From Deltaproteobacteria bacterium (GTDB taxonomy: Bacteria; Myxococcota_A; Polyangia; HGW-17; SLPX01): DNA of 52,299 bases. The stretch spans positions 1-52,299 of the forward strand of contig JAGGXR010000079.1 of the NCBI GenBank assembly GCA_021162935.1. The letters are read 5' to 3'. Under the pieces are notes generated by a model, which searched no databases, was not told the origin of the DNA, and saw only the letters and a list, made by a program, of their open reading frames with translations. The translations under genes were made by a program, and so were the position numbers. Within the stretch, counting starts at the first letter, position 1. Each line of letters begins with the position of its first letter. Shown here in pieces: positions 32,607 to 41,454 of this stretch.

Positions 32607-35102
32607 TCACGGCTTCGAGTAACGTTTCGCCAAATTAAGCATCCGACACTTTGCATTGACGCAACGGGCCACATACGTGGCAAAGGCCCTGGCCGCATCC
32701 TGGCGTGCGCCCCGCTCCTTGAGAGAGTATCCCAGGCAGAACCAGGCGAGGCGCGTCATCGGGTCGACGGCCACGGCCTTCCTCGCAGCCCGCTCCGCCC
32801 GGCGGTAATTTCCGGCGTTGAGCGCCGACCAGGCCCGATTTTCGTAATGCTTGGCCAGCAGCATCTTGACCCGTTGGTCCGCAGGAAACTGCTTCGCAAG
32901 GCCTTCGAGCATCCCAACCGCCTGCCCCCTGTGTCTCTTCCACAACTTCTGAACCTGATCCATCTGCTCCTTGCTCGCCCCTGCCGGCCGCGGCCGCGGC
33001 GGCGCCATCCTTGCCGAAGCCAACCCTTGCGCCCCGGGGCCCTGCATCCCAGCAACCTGTGTGCCGCGGCCCTGCCGGCCCGAAGGTCCGGCCATCCCAT
33101 TTTGACGTTGCCGTGGCTGCCCGCCAACGTCGGCTGCTGCCTTCTGCCGGGCCTCACGCACCGGGTCTGGCAGATCCGACAACTGATCGGACCGTGCCTC
33201 CTTTTTTTCCTTTGCGACGTTGGCATAGGAATCGAAGACAAAGTGATACAAAGCAAAGCCGCCAAGCCCCGTCAGGACCAGACCGACGACGAGCAGGGTC
33301 AGTCGCTTGGCGCGTTTTGCCCCTGGTTGTCCGTATTCGTCTTCCAGATCTGAAAAATCGTCGCTGCTCTGGTACGCATTCTGGTCCGAGGAGAAAAAGT
33401 CTCGTTCGTCCGACAGCGCCGCCAACTTCATGGACGACTTTTTCCCCCTCTTTGCCTGCCCGTCGGTTGCGTGCCGACCGGTCCCCGACTCGCCATCCGT
33501 CTCGTCCAACCGATCCGGGGCCGCCCCGTCGCCAGCCTCTGTCGTGAGTCGATTGGCAATCGGTTGACGTGCCGGCTGCCCGGCGACTGGTTGCTCCACC
33601 TTTGGCTCGTGCCTTTGCGGCGACGGACTCTGGCCGGACGGCTTCCTCTGGCCGGACGGCACGCTCTGGCCGGACGGCTCTCTCTGGCCGGACGGCACGC
33701 TCTGGGCGGACGGCTCTCTCTGGCCGGACGATGGCACGGCACTTTTCCGACGCAGTTCCTGGGATGCCGACGACGGTGGAGTCAGGTCGGACCAGGGAAC
33801 GGCTTCCCCCTGGGGCCTGGTTCCCGATGTTCCAGTCAGGTTCTCCAGCACATCCTTCTGGGCGTCGGTGAGCCGCATGTCATACGAAAGCGAGACGCTC
33901 GGCGGTGGAGCGCCAATGGGCGGTGCTGTCACCGCAACCGGATCGGCCGACGGCGGAGGCATGACACGGGGGCCAGCCGGATGGGGAACTGCCACCTGGA
34001 TTGCCGCCCCTTGGTCTGCTGCCATGTGGGCAGCCCCCCCCGCAGGTGACGTCTGGTGGAAAGCTGCCGGATCAGGCCCAGCAACGCCGGGCGAGGCCAG
34101 GCCCTGCTTGGTCTCCGTCGGTTTGGGATGGGCCGACATCAGGATGCGCTGGTTCATGGAATCGCGTTCGGCCCGACGCAGGGCCACCCTGAATTGGTTG
34201 GCCGTTTGGAATCGACCGTCGGGCTGTTTGACCAACGCCCGAGCGATCACCGCCGAGACCACGGGAGGAACTGTGGGGACCAACTCCCGCAGGTCGCGTG
34301 GCGGCTGCTCCACGTGACCGCGAAGGATTTCATAGTCACTCGTTCCCGTAAAAGGAGGTCTGCCCGCGAGCATTTCAAAAAACAGGACCGCAGCCAGGTA
34401 CAGGTCGGTCCGTTGATCCACCGGTTGGCCGAGGGCCTGCTCGGGAGCCATGTACGCCGGAGTCGGAATGTGCCCGGGTAGGCCGGCCGAGCCCCTGGTC
34501 TGAAGGGACTGCAAAAACCCGAACCCAGTGACCATGACCCGATCCTCATCCGAAACGAACATGAGCGAAGGCCGCAACCGACCGTGCACCAGGTTCAGGC
34601 TGTGGGCATGCTCCAACCCGGACAGCACCTGGTCCATGAGCGGAATGCCCTTAAGCGCCGAGATGGTGCCGCGCTCGGACAGAATACGGTCGAGAGACCG
34701 ACCCTCTGGCTGTTCAAGCACCACCACGAATCTGCCGTTCTCTTCACGCAGGTTATACATGATGGGAATGTTCGGATGGTGCAGTTTGGCCAAGATCCGA
34801 GCCTCGGACAGGATGCGGCTGCGAAATTCCGGATCCGCCGCGATATGCCCGGCGAGCAACTCCACCGTCACCTGTTGACCGGTAAGATGGTGTGTCGCCC
34901 GGTACCGTTCGCCCAGATCATCGACCTGTTGGAGCCCCTCGATCACATAGTCCTGACAGACGACGGTGCCGGGTCTGAGCGTCTCCTGCTGCAGGTTGAT
35001 GGGCAGGGCGACATCCGACTGGTGTGGGATGGGCGTCCCGCAGGCAAAGCAAAACACGGCTCCATCGGGAAGTGTTTTTCCGCATTGAGGGCAAATGGTC
35101 AC
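32607..35102 (-). CDS. Zinc-ribbon Ser/Thr pseudokinase, single-pass membrane protein with TPR-like C-terminus
   Basis: GTG 35102 (GGGGA upstream) is the chosen start; the frame runs on upstream, where it would overlap the divergent gene. 831 residues. An N-terminal zinc ribbon (CPQC at 4-7, CFAC at 18-21) precedes a PknB-like kinase fold (about 50-320). The fold keeps SEARIL with the alpha-C Glu, PAYMAPEQA and DLYLAAVLFFEMLAGRPPF, but the VAIK Lys is Glu 81, HRD is HGR (173-175), the Mg-binding Asn is Leu 180, and DFG is GFG (193-195). So phosphotransfer is not expected. A Pro/Ser/Gln-rich linker with an 18-bp DNA repeat follows, then a membrane segment near 598-621 and C-terminal TPR-like helices, probably periplasmic. 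It likely acts as a binding or allosteric scaffold. Confidence 0.88.
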   Translation of the reverse strand: MTICPQCGKTLPDGAVFCFACGTPIPHQSDVALPINLQQETLRPGTVVCQDYVIEGLQQVDDLGERYRATHHLTGQQVTVELLAGHIAADPEFRSRILSEARILAKLHHPNIPIMYNLREENGRFVVVLEQPEGRSLDRILSERGTISALKGIPLMDQVLSGLEHAHSLNLVHGRLRPSLMFVSDEDRVMVTGFGFLQSLQTRGSAGLPGHIPTPAYMAPEQALGQPVDQRTDLYLAAVLFFEMLAGRPPFTGTSDYEILRGHVEQPPRDLRELVPTVPPVVSAVIARALVKQPDGRFQTANQFRVALRRAERDSMNQRILMSAHPKPTETKQGLASPGVAGPDPAAFHQTSPAGGAAHMAADQGAAIQVAVPHPAGPRVMPPPSADPVAVTAPPIGAPPPSVSLSYDMRLTDAQKDVLENLTGTSGTRPQGEAVPWSDLTPPSSASQELRRKSAVPSSGQREPSAQSVPSGQREPSGQSVPSGQRKPSGQSPSPQRHEPKVEQPVAGQPARQPIANRLTTEAGDGAAPDRLDETDGESGTGRHATDGQAKRGKKSSMKLAALSDERDFFSSDQNAYQSSDDFSDLEDEYGQPGAKRAKRLTLLVVGLVLTGLGGFALYHFVFDSYANVAKEKKEARSDQLSDLPDPVREARQKAAADVGGQPRQRQNGMAGPSGRQGRGTQVAGMQGPGAQGLASARMAPPRPRPAGASKEQMDQVQKLWKRHRGQAVGMLEGLAKQFPADQRVKMLLAKHYENRAWSALNAGNYRRAERAARKAVAVDPMTRLAWFCLGYSLKERGARQDAARAFATYVARCVNAKCRMLNLAKRYSKP
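33628..33733 (-). repeat. 18-bp tandem repeats in the pseudokinase linker
   Basis: Five units of 18 bp (33628-33717) plus a partial sixth share CTCTGGCCGGACGG and encode PSGQREPSGQSV-type repeats in the linker between kinase fold and membrane segment. Confidence 0.85.
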
Positions 35103-35199
35103 GATTGGTCCCCTTGTCCGATTCACGGTCCGCAAACTCGACCATCTATCTATTCCACTGGAGACGAAACGCGTCAACCGTGATCGCCGATCCGGTCGG

Positions 35200-35229
35200 T
35201 TGACAGAACGACCGCCGCTCCCGTACAGT
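35200..35229 (+). promoter_or_regulatory. Sigma-70-type promoter of the phosphoribosyltransferase gene
   Basis: TTGACA (35200-35205), an 18-base spacer and TACAGT (35224-35229), in the 147-bp divergent gap, 20 bases before the plausible ATG 35250, so the leader is very short or the real start is ATG 35274 or 35277. Confidence 0.5.
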
Positions 35230-35249
35230 TCCCACGTTTGCAGTCGACC

Positions 35250-36377
35250 ATGAACCCACACCGACGCACCAGGATGATGCAGTACCTCGAACACATCTCG
35301 AAGACTCCCTACGCAGTCTGGTACCGCGTCCAAGGCGACTACGCAGGCGCCATCCAGCGGTACGTGGTCACGACGCCCGACAGCCGTCGTATCTGCAACG
35401 AACCCGAACTGGTGGGCTGGCAGTTCACCGATGCCATGAGGCATGCGGTCACGGGCGCTCTTGCGACGGCCCCCTTTGCAGGCGCCATCCAGTCCGTGCC
35501 CCAACATCGCGTGTGCGTGCTCAATTTTCTGCGCGGCGGCCTCAACTTCGACCTGCGCACGGCGCTCCACGATGCCTATGGAATGAATCACCATGTCTCT
35601 GCCTTCATGAGCTCCCAACGCCGCAGGACCGAGGGGCGCTGGGAGGTCCACGAGGACATGTACCGAAAGCTCCGGATTCCCGATGGAGCCATTCTCATGG
35701 TTGGAGACGTGGTGGCCACGGGTGCCACCATCTCGAACGGTCTTTCCGTGCTCCTCTCCCACATGACGCAACTCGGCTCACGGCTGTCCATGCTCGTGTT
35801 CTTTGCCGTCGGCTGTCACAAGCTCGAAAAACACCTCGAAGCATTCCATGAACGCTGCCTCGAACTGTTTCCAAACTACGAAGCGACCCACGCCGTATAC
35901 CTGGAAGGCAAGTTCAAGTTGGTGGACAGCAAGACCCATCTGCGCATCAGCATCCAGGGAACGGACCTCATCAAGCCAGGAGCCCTCTTGGCGCCAGAGT
36001 ATGCCCTGACCCAGTACGGGTCGCTCAACTATCCACTGGAACGCTGCGTGATCTACGACGCGGGCTCGAGGGCCTTCGACGTGCCCCATTACCTCGATGA
36101 CGTGGCAGGCTACTGGACTGAACTACGAAACCTGGCCCGCCGGGGCTGGACCATGGCCGATGCCCTCCAGGAACGCTGGCCGGACCGACAGGACGACCAG
36201 GTCGAACAGGAGCATCGGACGTGGCGCGGCATCGACGAAGACCTCTTCGTCCGGATCCAGCAAGCCCGTGAGAACCGATGGACCGAAGCCTTCCAAAAAA
36301 CGGGTGCGACCGCCCGCGCCCTCGAACGACTCTGCGACGAACGACTCGGCACCATCGAAGGGCTCACGTCCTTGTAG
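35250..36377 (+). CDS. Phosphoribosyltransferase-domain protein, type I fold
   Basis: 375 residues from ATG 35250 (alternatives 35274 and 35277 nearer the AGG). The PRPP-binding motif ILMVGDVVATGAT lies near residues 148-160: the canonical VDD is VGD, and TGGT is TGAT, so PRPP binding is likely but altered. The N-terminal region has GGLNFDLRTAL and the RTAL-type acceptor region typical of base-binding PRTases. A C-terminal extension of about 180 residues, with no recognised domain, is unusual for type I PRTases. It precedes a nucleoside phosphorylase gene by 27 bases, which suggests nucleobase salvage: the phosphorylase releases the base, the PRTase would recharge it. The substrate is not established. 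Confidence 0.8.
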   Translation: MNPHRRTRMMQYLEHISKTPYAVWYRVQGDYAGAIQRYVVTTPDSRRICNEPELVGWQFTDAMRHAVTGALATAPFAGAIQSVPQHRVCVLNFLRGGLNFDLRTALHDAYGMNHHVSAFMSSQRRRTEGRWEVHEDMYRKLRIPDGAILMVGDVVATGATISNGLSVLLSHMTQLGSRLSMLVFFAVGCHKLEKHLEAFHERCLELFPNYEATHAVYLEGKFKLVDSKTHLRISIQGTDLIKPGALLAPEYALTQYGSLNYPLERCVIYDAGSRAFDVPHYLDDVAGYWTELRNLARRGWTMADALQERWPDRQDDQVEQEHRTWRGIDEDLFVRIQQARENRWTEAFQKTGATARALERLCDERLGTIEGLTSL

Positions 36378-36404
36378 AAGGCGCACCACCTTGTGAGGAA
36401 CAGC

Positions 36405-37262
36405 ATGACCGACTTGGACCATCTCAGCCTGCATCACCTGAACATCGAACCCGATCACGTCGTGGGAAACGGCTCAGCAGGGAGGATCTTCCTCCTGCCT
36501 GGCTCGGATGGACGGGCGGAACAGATTGCCACCCACCTCCAAGACGTCACGGTCCTGCCCTCGCAGCGCCGTCTGAACGTGTACCTGGGCCGAGCAGAAC
36601 ACGAAGGGCTCAGCGCCGACTTGGCCGTGGTCTCGACGGGCATGGGCTGCTCCAGTCTGGACATCGTGGCCACTGAATTGATGTCCGTGGGCGCCAAGAA
36701 CTTCCTGCGCGTCGGAACCTCGGGTTCCCTGCAGCCCACTGCAATTCGAGCCGGCAGCATCGTGATCGCCACGGGCGCGGTCCGTGACGAAGCCGTGTCG
36801 GACCGATACGTCTGTCGGGGCTATCCTGCCCTCGCCGATCGCCACGTGGTCTCAGCCTGCCGAGCCGCCGCTCGAACGTTGGCCCTGGAAGCCCGAACCT
36901 TCTGCGGCATCATCCATTCGAAGGAAGCTCTCTTTGCCCGAGAATTCGACATGGGCCCACTGGCAGCCGAAAACCACGACTTCATGGAGGCACTCAAGTC
37001 CATGCCCGTCCTGGCCTCGGAGATGGAGGCGGCCCACCTATTCATCCTGGCGGACGTCCACGGCAGCCAGGTCCTCAGCCTAAAAGCAGAAGCAGCCGGA
37101 CCGGCAGGGCGCATCCGAGCCGGCGCCGTGCTGGCGGTGATCGGCGACGACCGACCCTTCGCTCCCGAAGACGAAGCGGAGGCCGCCGAGACTGCGGTGA
37201 TCGAACTGGCCCTGGCCGCCTCGGTGCGGCTCGCCCACGACCTCCAACGAACGACTCCATGA
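36405..37262 (+). CDS. Nucleoside phosphorylase, uridine phosphorylase family
   Basis: The start ATG 36405 has GAGG upstream; ATG is preferred to GTG 36393. The 285-residue product has the PNP/UDP fold signals LRVGTSGSL (phosphate/ribose region), SEMEAAHLFILADVHG (the SEMEAA signature around the ribose-binding Glu) and a C-terminal GAVLAVIGDDRPF that parallels Udp. It should cleave uridine or a related nucleoside with phosphate to ribose-1-phosphate and base. It is in operon with the PRTase gene. Confidence 0.88.
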   Translation: MTDLDHLSLHHLNIEPDHVVGNGSAGRIFLLPGSDGRAEQIATHLQDVTVLPSQRRLNVYLGRAEHEGLSADLAVVSTGMGCSSLDIVATELMSVGAKNFLRVGTSGSLQPTAIRAGSIVIATGAVRDEAVSDRYVCRGYPALADRHVVSACRAAARTLALEARTFCGIIHSKEALFAREFDMGPLAAENHDFMEALKSMPVLASEMEAAHLFILADVHGSQVLSLKAEAAGPAGRIRAGAVLAVIGDDRPFAPEDEAEAAETAVIELALAASVRLAHDLQRTTP

Positions 37263-37274
37263 GGCGTCGCAGTC

Positions 37275-37311
37275 TGTGTGTGATCGCGACGCCGGATTGC
37301 GGTCACACGCA
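37275..37311. terminator. Hairpin between convergent genes
   Basis: Arms 37275-37287 and 37299-37311 make 13 pairs including two G.U wobbles with an 11-base loop. It sits between the phosphorylase stop and the convergent KamA gene. No T-run follows. The overlapping alternative TTGCG/CGCAA (37297-37312) would exclude it. Confidence 0.4.
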
Positions 37312-37350
37312 ACCGGATCAAAAATCATCGAATCCGTTGATAATGTCGTA

Positions 37351-37387
37351 CGATGAGGTCTTACAAAGTGTCGATGCGGTCTTACAA
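37351..37387 (-). repeat. Direct repeat around the KamA stop codon
   Basis: CGATGAGGTCTTACAA (37351-37366) and CGATGCGGTCTTACAA (37372-37387) differ at one base and are 21 bases apart. The second carries the KamA stop TAA (37384-37382). Probably a small tandem duplication. Confidence 0.6.
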
Positions 37388-38443
37388 CGGATAGGGAACA
37401 GGGCGACCCTCCGGATCGAGTAGCACCGAACCGGACAGGCCCATCGACGCCACGTGCTGGAGAGCCACCGGCACCTTGCCTCTGCCGCCGGGCAAATCCA
37501 CGACATACTGGGGCACGCAGAGGCCGCCCACCCGCTGACGAAGTTGGCCCATGAGTTCGATTCCCTGCCGAAGGGGCACTCGAAAATGGCCGGTTCCCTG
37601 GGTCAAGTCACATTGATGCAAATAGTAGGGGCGGACCATGAGTTCCTGAAGGCCACAAAACAGCTCAGCCAAAACTCCGACATCGTCGTTGACGCCTGCC
37701 AACAAAACGGTCTGATTCACGACAGCCAGTCCCGCCGCGACCAGCAACTCGAGGGCCCGTCTCGCTTCGGCGCCGAGTTCTCGCGGGTGGTCGAAGTGCG
37801 TCACCACGAACAAAGGCCTGTGACGAGCGAGCAATCCCGCCAGGCCGTCGGTGATGCGCGCAGGCAGGACCGCCGGCATCCTGGTTCCGACGCGCACCAT
37901 GCGAACCGAAGGCACGGACTGGATACGCCCCAGAATGTGGTCCAAAACCTGGTCGGACAGGACAAGCGGGTCTCCACCCGACAGGATCACCTCACGAATC
38001 TCGCCGTGCTGCTCGAGATAGGAAACCACGACGTCGAGCTGACGCTCGGTCAACTGTCCCCAGCCCCGTCCCGCCAGACGCTTCCTCGTACAGAATCGAC
38101 AGTAGGACGCACAACGGGTGGTCACGAGCAGCAGCACGCGATCGCGATAGTGATGGATGAGGCCGGCAACCACCTCGTAGCCGTCCTCACCCAATGGGTC
38201 GACCTGACAGACCGGGTCTACCTCCAATTCTCGCGGGTCGGGCAAAACCATCCGGGCAATGGGATCGTGAGGATTGGACGGATCGATCCGTTCGAGATAC
38301 CGCCTGGGAATCATCATGGGATACTCGTCTGCGACCCGTTGAAGTGCTTGTGCCCCCCCCAAGGATACCAACAGATCCGAGGGCAGGTCTTCGACCCGCC
38401 GAATGGCTGCTGCAAGTTGTTGTTTCCAGGCGTCTTGACTCAT
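37382..38443 (-). CDS. KamA-family radical SAM aminomutase-like protein
   Basis: The start ATG 38443 has GGGAG upstream; the frame continues to 38458. 353 residues. The [4Fe-4S] cluster motif CASYCRFC has Cys at 111, 115 and 118. TTRCASYCRFCTRKRL follows a KamA-like lead-in, and GGDP is in the next strand. The C-terminal PGGRGKVPVALQHV matches the Lys that binds pyridoxal phosphate in lysine 2,3-aminomutases. It is shorter than clostridial KamA (about 416) and near the length of EpmB, which moves the amino group of lysine used to modify elongation factor P. No epmA or efp is nearby. So it either makes beta-lysine or modifies EF-P. Confidence 0.88.
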   Translation of the reverse strand: MSQDAWKQQLAAAIRRVEDLPSDLLVSLGGAQALQRVADEYPMMIPRRYLERIDPSNPHDPIARMVLPDPRELEVDPVCQVDPLGEDGYEVVAGLIHHYRDRVLLLVTTRCASYCRFCTRKRLAGRGWGQLTERQLDVVVSYLEQHGEIREVILSGGDPLVLSDQVLDHILGRIQSVPSVRMVRVGTRMPAVLPARITDGLAGLLARHRPLFVVTHFDHPRELGAEARRALELLVAAGLAVVNQTVLLAGVNDDVGVLAELFCGLQELMVRPYYLHQCDLTQGTGHFRVPLRQGIELMGQLRQRVGGLCVPQYVVDLPGGRGKVPVALQHVASMGLSGSVLLDPEGRPVPYPL

Positions 38444-38539
38444 CACGCTCCCATCCAATCGTTGTCGTGTTTAGTCTTTACCTGTCGCTGGGGCAATGCT
38501 AAAAATCAAAAAAACCAGCATGGTCCTTCCTGACATCCG

Positions 38540-38557
38540 ATGGGAAGTGTTTCCCAT
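38540..38557. promoter_or_regulatory. Operator-like inverted repeat in the divergent KamA/small-protein gap
   Basis: ATGGGAA (38540-38546), 4-base spacer, TTCCCAT (38551-38557), perfect arms. It lies between the KamA start (minus) and the small protein start (plus), so it could control either or both. Confidence 0.4.
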
Positions 38558-38633
38558 GCACCGATTCTGGCGCCGTCGTCCTCTCGGGGTCGCCGTTTCG
38601 TGATGACAGTCTCAGTTGAACGAGGAGCAGGAC

Positions 38634-38813
38634 ATGCACGGAGTCAAGGTATTTACCGTGACCAAGGCACGGGAACGTGAGCAACTCGGAGAACAGGTCA
38701 CAAAGTGGCTCCGGGAGAGCCCGGGCATCGAAATCGTGGACAAGTCCGTCACCCAGAGTTCCGACCGCCAGTTCCACTGCCTGACCATTACCGTGATCTA
38801 CAAGACCAGCTAA
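38634..38813 (+). CDS. 59-residue conserved-looking small protein, unknown function
   Basis: The start ATG 38634 has GAGGAGCAGGAC directly upstream, a strong ribosome site; a TTG 18 bases earlier is less likely. The sequence VFTVTKAREREQLGEQVTKWL then DKSVTQSSDRQFHCLTITVIYKTS suggests a strand-helix-strand-strand ferredoxin-like or dimeric fold with no Cys ligands apart from one. I do not recognise the family. Confidence 0.75.
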   Translation: MHGVKVFTVTKAREREQLGEQVTKWLRESPGIEIVDKSVTQSSDRQFHCLTITVIYKTS

Positions 38814-38850
38814 TCCCAGCATCCGCCCCATCCATTCTTTGATGTCCAGG

Positions 38851-38867
38851 CCATCCCATCAGGATGG
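38851..38867. terminator. Weak hairpin between convergent genes
   Basis: CCATCC (38851-38856), loop CATCA, GGATGG (38862-38867). It lies between the small protein and the convergent beta-helix lipoprotein; weak evidence only. Confidence 0.25.
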
Positions 38868-38932
38868 AAGATCCATGTCGGATGCGACCGTCATCTGATG
38901 AAGTGCGCCGAGTTGCCACGCAGAAGGCAGGG

Positions 38933-41161
38933 TCACGGACGGTACTCGAAAGCGCCCATATCCACGTAGGGCACAGCGCCCCGCCCCGTATTCGCCGTGT
39001 TCGAATCATCATACCGTGTGAACCACTCGATATCCCGATCCGAAGCCGCATCGCCGTCTGCCGCGTCGATACAGACAGATCCGGCCTTGAGGTGAGCGTT
39101 CAGGTTCGAAGGATCGACGAACATGGGGTCTCGGCTCAAGACACCATTGGTTGCGTCTTCGGGCCAATTCGCAACGTCCGAATAGCGAACCGTGGTCGTG
39201 CCGCCCGCTGTGGACGTAGAAATGGATGTCGTACCGATGTTGCCCCACACGATGCTGTTGACCACCAAGAGGACCGCCTGATTGTTGCGCAAAGTCCCCA
39301 GGTCTCCGTTGCTGTATTCGGTCCTGTTGCCGACCACTGTGCAATTGACGAGGTCCAGGGTGGCGCCAGCGCCCCATACCTCGGCCGCACCTGCTGCAAT
39401 CGCTGCATAGTTTCGCAAGAAGACCGAATCGTGAATCCGCACCTGACTGGCGTTCACGAACAAACCGCCGCCAGTGGGATTCGTCGGCGTTGAACCAAGG
39501 TCGTGGACCGTGCTGTTGTGTACGAACCAACATCGCGAAATATCGACAGTGGTGTCAGCGTGCTCCACCGCCAGGCCCCCGCCGTTTCGAGACTGATTTC
39601 CCTCGATGAGCACATTGCGCAGGGTCAAGGTCGTGTCGTAACTTGCATAGAGGCCGCCGCCCGCCACGTCGGCTTGATTGTTGTTCAACTTGCAATTGAC
39701 AACCACGAGATCCGTGGCCGTCCAAGCCACAAGGCCGCCCCCCGTGCCGGTCCCGGAATTCCCATCGAAGGTGGCTTTGCCTCCCCCGATCACGAACCCA
39801 TCGACACGGATGTCGGACACGTTGTCCACCACAATCACATGCGACTTCGAATGCTCACCGTCCAGATTGGTCACGTTGGCCGTCAAGTCTCGATCCGCTA
39901 GGTTGGTCTCGATTCCCGCAAACCCACCGAAGAGGTACACGTGATTCGGGCTGGGATCCTGGTCTTGGGTCAACCCGACGACCGCCCAATCGTTGTTGCT
40001 CCGGTACGTGCCTTTGGCCACCCAGACCGTGCAGAAATCATAGCCGTGATCCTGAATCCGTTGGGCCGCCTCGTCCACCCCGGACTGCACGTCGTCGATC
40101 GACCGCGCCCAGGTGGCCCCATCGCCGTCATTCGCTGCCGGTCCGTTTACGTATACTGTGCAGGCGCAGTCGCTCGGCTCGCCATTGCATCCAAAAAACG
40201 GCTCGATGAAACAATGGCCATCACAGCCGTCGCCGCTTGTGTGATTTTTGTCGTCACAATCTTCGCCCGCAGTCTTGTTCACCACCCCATCCCCGCACAC
40301 AGAAGTCGTGCAGTCACGATTACAGGTTGCCGTCTCATGATCTCCGCCATCGCAGTCTTCGTGGCCGGCCCATACGTATCCATCCCCACAGGTCGCAGGC
40401 ACACACAGACCCGACGCGCCATCGAGACAGACATCCCTGTCGTCTTGGGATCCATCGTCGCAGGCCTCACCGGCCACGACGTTGCGGTGCCCGTCTCCGC
40501 AGAGCACGGAGGTGCAGTCGGAGTCGCAGGTTGCCGTGTCCACGCCGCCGTCGTCACAATCTTCATGGCCGGTCCAAACGTGGCCATCCCCACAGGTCGC
40601 CAGCATGCAGTTCATCAGGCAGTCGTCATCGTTCGACTGATTCCCGTCGTCACACTCCTCACCTGGGTCTTTCCTACCGTTGCCGCAGCCTGGTTTCGTA
40701 CAGGACGCCGTGTCGAACCGACACCCGGCCGTGCAGGCCAGAATTCCGCCCTTGAATTCACCCGGAACGGTCGTGCAGTCATTTCCGCCAAGATCCTTCT
40801 GGTCGCAATTCTCGTTCGAGTCGATGTGGCCGTTCCCACACAGGGCGCCCACGCAATCCGACACGTCGAATCGACAGGCGGAGGTGCAATGCAGGTCTCC
40901 GCGCACGAAGCCGCCCGCGATGGTCGTGCAGTCATTTCCGCCCAGATTCGTTCCATCACATTCCTCGTCGTTCGGGTCGAGTTGCCCATTACCGCAGGTC
41001 AAAGGAATAGACGCATCACCGGTCTGCACCGTGGCCGCCGGATCGAACCGACACCCAAAACCGAAAAAGATGACGCACAACGCCATCACGGAAGGCAACA
41101 GCGCCATCACGAATGATTGACGGATCCGCCGCGATGAAAAGTCTCTTGTTCGCTTCGTCAT
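38933..41161 (-). CDS. Lipoprotein with DUF4215 Cys-rich repeats and a beta-helix domain
   Basis: The start ATG 41161 has GAGG 8 bases upstream. The frame runs on to 42001, but that would overlap the PP2C gene. The 742-residue product has a lipobox FFGFGC. Residues about 45-310 hold repeats of [17 protein letters not shown] / [17 protein letters not shown] type, the Myxococcota Cys-rich DUF4215 repeat. A right-handed beta-helix region follows (about 360-720) with [22 protein letters not shown] and repeated hydrophobic/Asn strands such as [12 protein letters not shown]. It should be a surface or periplasmic protein; the beta-helix could bind or act on polysaccharide. Start and family are well supported, function is not. 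Confidence 0.85.
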   Translation of the reverse strand: MTKRTRDFSSRRIRQSFVMALLPSVMALCVIFFGFGCRFDPAATVQTGDASIPLTCGNGQLDPNDEECDGTNLGGNDCTTIAGGFVRGDLHCTSACRFDVSDCVGALCGNGHIDSNENCDQKDLGGNDCTTVPGEFKGGILACTAGCRFDTASCTKPGCGNGRKDPGEECDDGNQSNDDDCLMNCMLATCGDGHVWTGHEDCDDGGVDTATCDSDCTSVLCGDGHRNVVAGEACDDGSQDDRDVCLDGASGLCVPATCGDGYVWAGHEDCDGGDHETATCNRDCTTSVCGDGVVNKTAGEDCDDKNHTSGDGCDGHCFIEPFFGCNGEPSDCACTVYVNGPAANDGDGATWARSIDDVQSGVDEAAQRIQDHGYDFCTVWVAKGTYRSNNDWAVVGLTQDQDPSPNHVYLFGGFAGIETNLADRDLTANVTNLDGEHSKSHVIVVDNVSDIRVDGFVIGGGKATFDGNSGTGTGGGLVAWTATDLVVVNCKLNNNQADVAGGGLYASYDTTLTLRNVLIEGNQSRNGGGLAVEHADTTVDISRCWFVHNSTVHDLGSTPTNPTGGGLFVNASQVRIHDSVFLRNYAAIAAGAAEVWGAGATLDLVNCTVVGNRTEYSNGDLGTLRNNQAVLLVVNSIVWGNIGTTSISTSTAGGTTTVRYSDVANWPEDATNGVLSRDPMFVDPSNLNAHLKAGSVCIDAADGDAASDRDIEWFTRYDDSNTANTGRGAVPYVDMGAFEYRP

Positions 41162-41387
41162 GGAAAAAACCTCTACGCATCCCACCATGTACCGCTTCGC
41201 GTTGCTCACCCCACTATTCCCACAGGTCCACAACAGAACTGGTTTCAATGATAGGCCATTTGTCGTCATCGGACAACTGTCATTGCCGGGCAACGCCACA
41301 CTGCACGTACCTTTGTGCTCGTTTTCCTTCGGGTTCTGGTCAGATTCGGGCGGTGACGACCGAGCCCGGTGGGACGCACCTTGGCGC

Positions 41388-41429
41388 CTGTTGTCGTTTC
41401 TCGGGCAACTGTTGTCGTTTCTCGGGCAA
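41388..41429 (+). repeat. Perfect 21-bp direct repeat in the PP2C-cNMP promoter region
   Basis: Two identical units (41388-41408, 41409-41429), beginning CTGTTGTCGTTTCTCGG, lie directly before the TTGAC element. They could be tandem regulator sites or a recent duplication. Confidence 0.75.
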
Positions 41430-41430
41430 T

Positions 41431-41454
41431 TTGACGGAAAAACCACCGTATGAT
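41431..41454 (+). promoter_or_regulatory. TTGAC-N12-TATGAT element (PP2C-cNMP)
   Basis: TTGACG (41431-41436), 12 bases, TATGAT (41449-41454). The spacer is too short for sigma-70, but the same arrangement recurs at 44151-44174 before the acetate transporter. Proposed as a shared promoter-like or alternative-sigma element; weak until tested. Confidence 0.35.

Noticed and set aside
32607-35771. Pseudokinase frame extended upstream to 35771
   Set aside because: The extension overlaps the divergent phosphoribosyltransferase gene and has no homology; the start at GTG 35102 gives the zinc ribbon at the N-terminus.
41431-41454. Standard sigma-70 promoter before the PP2C gene
   Set aside because: The 12-base spacing is too short; kept only as a non-standard element because it recurs at 44151.
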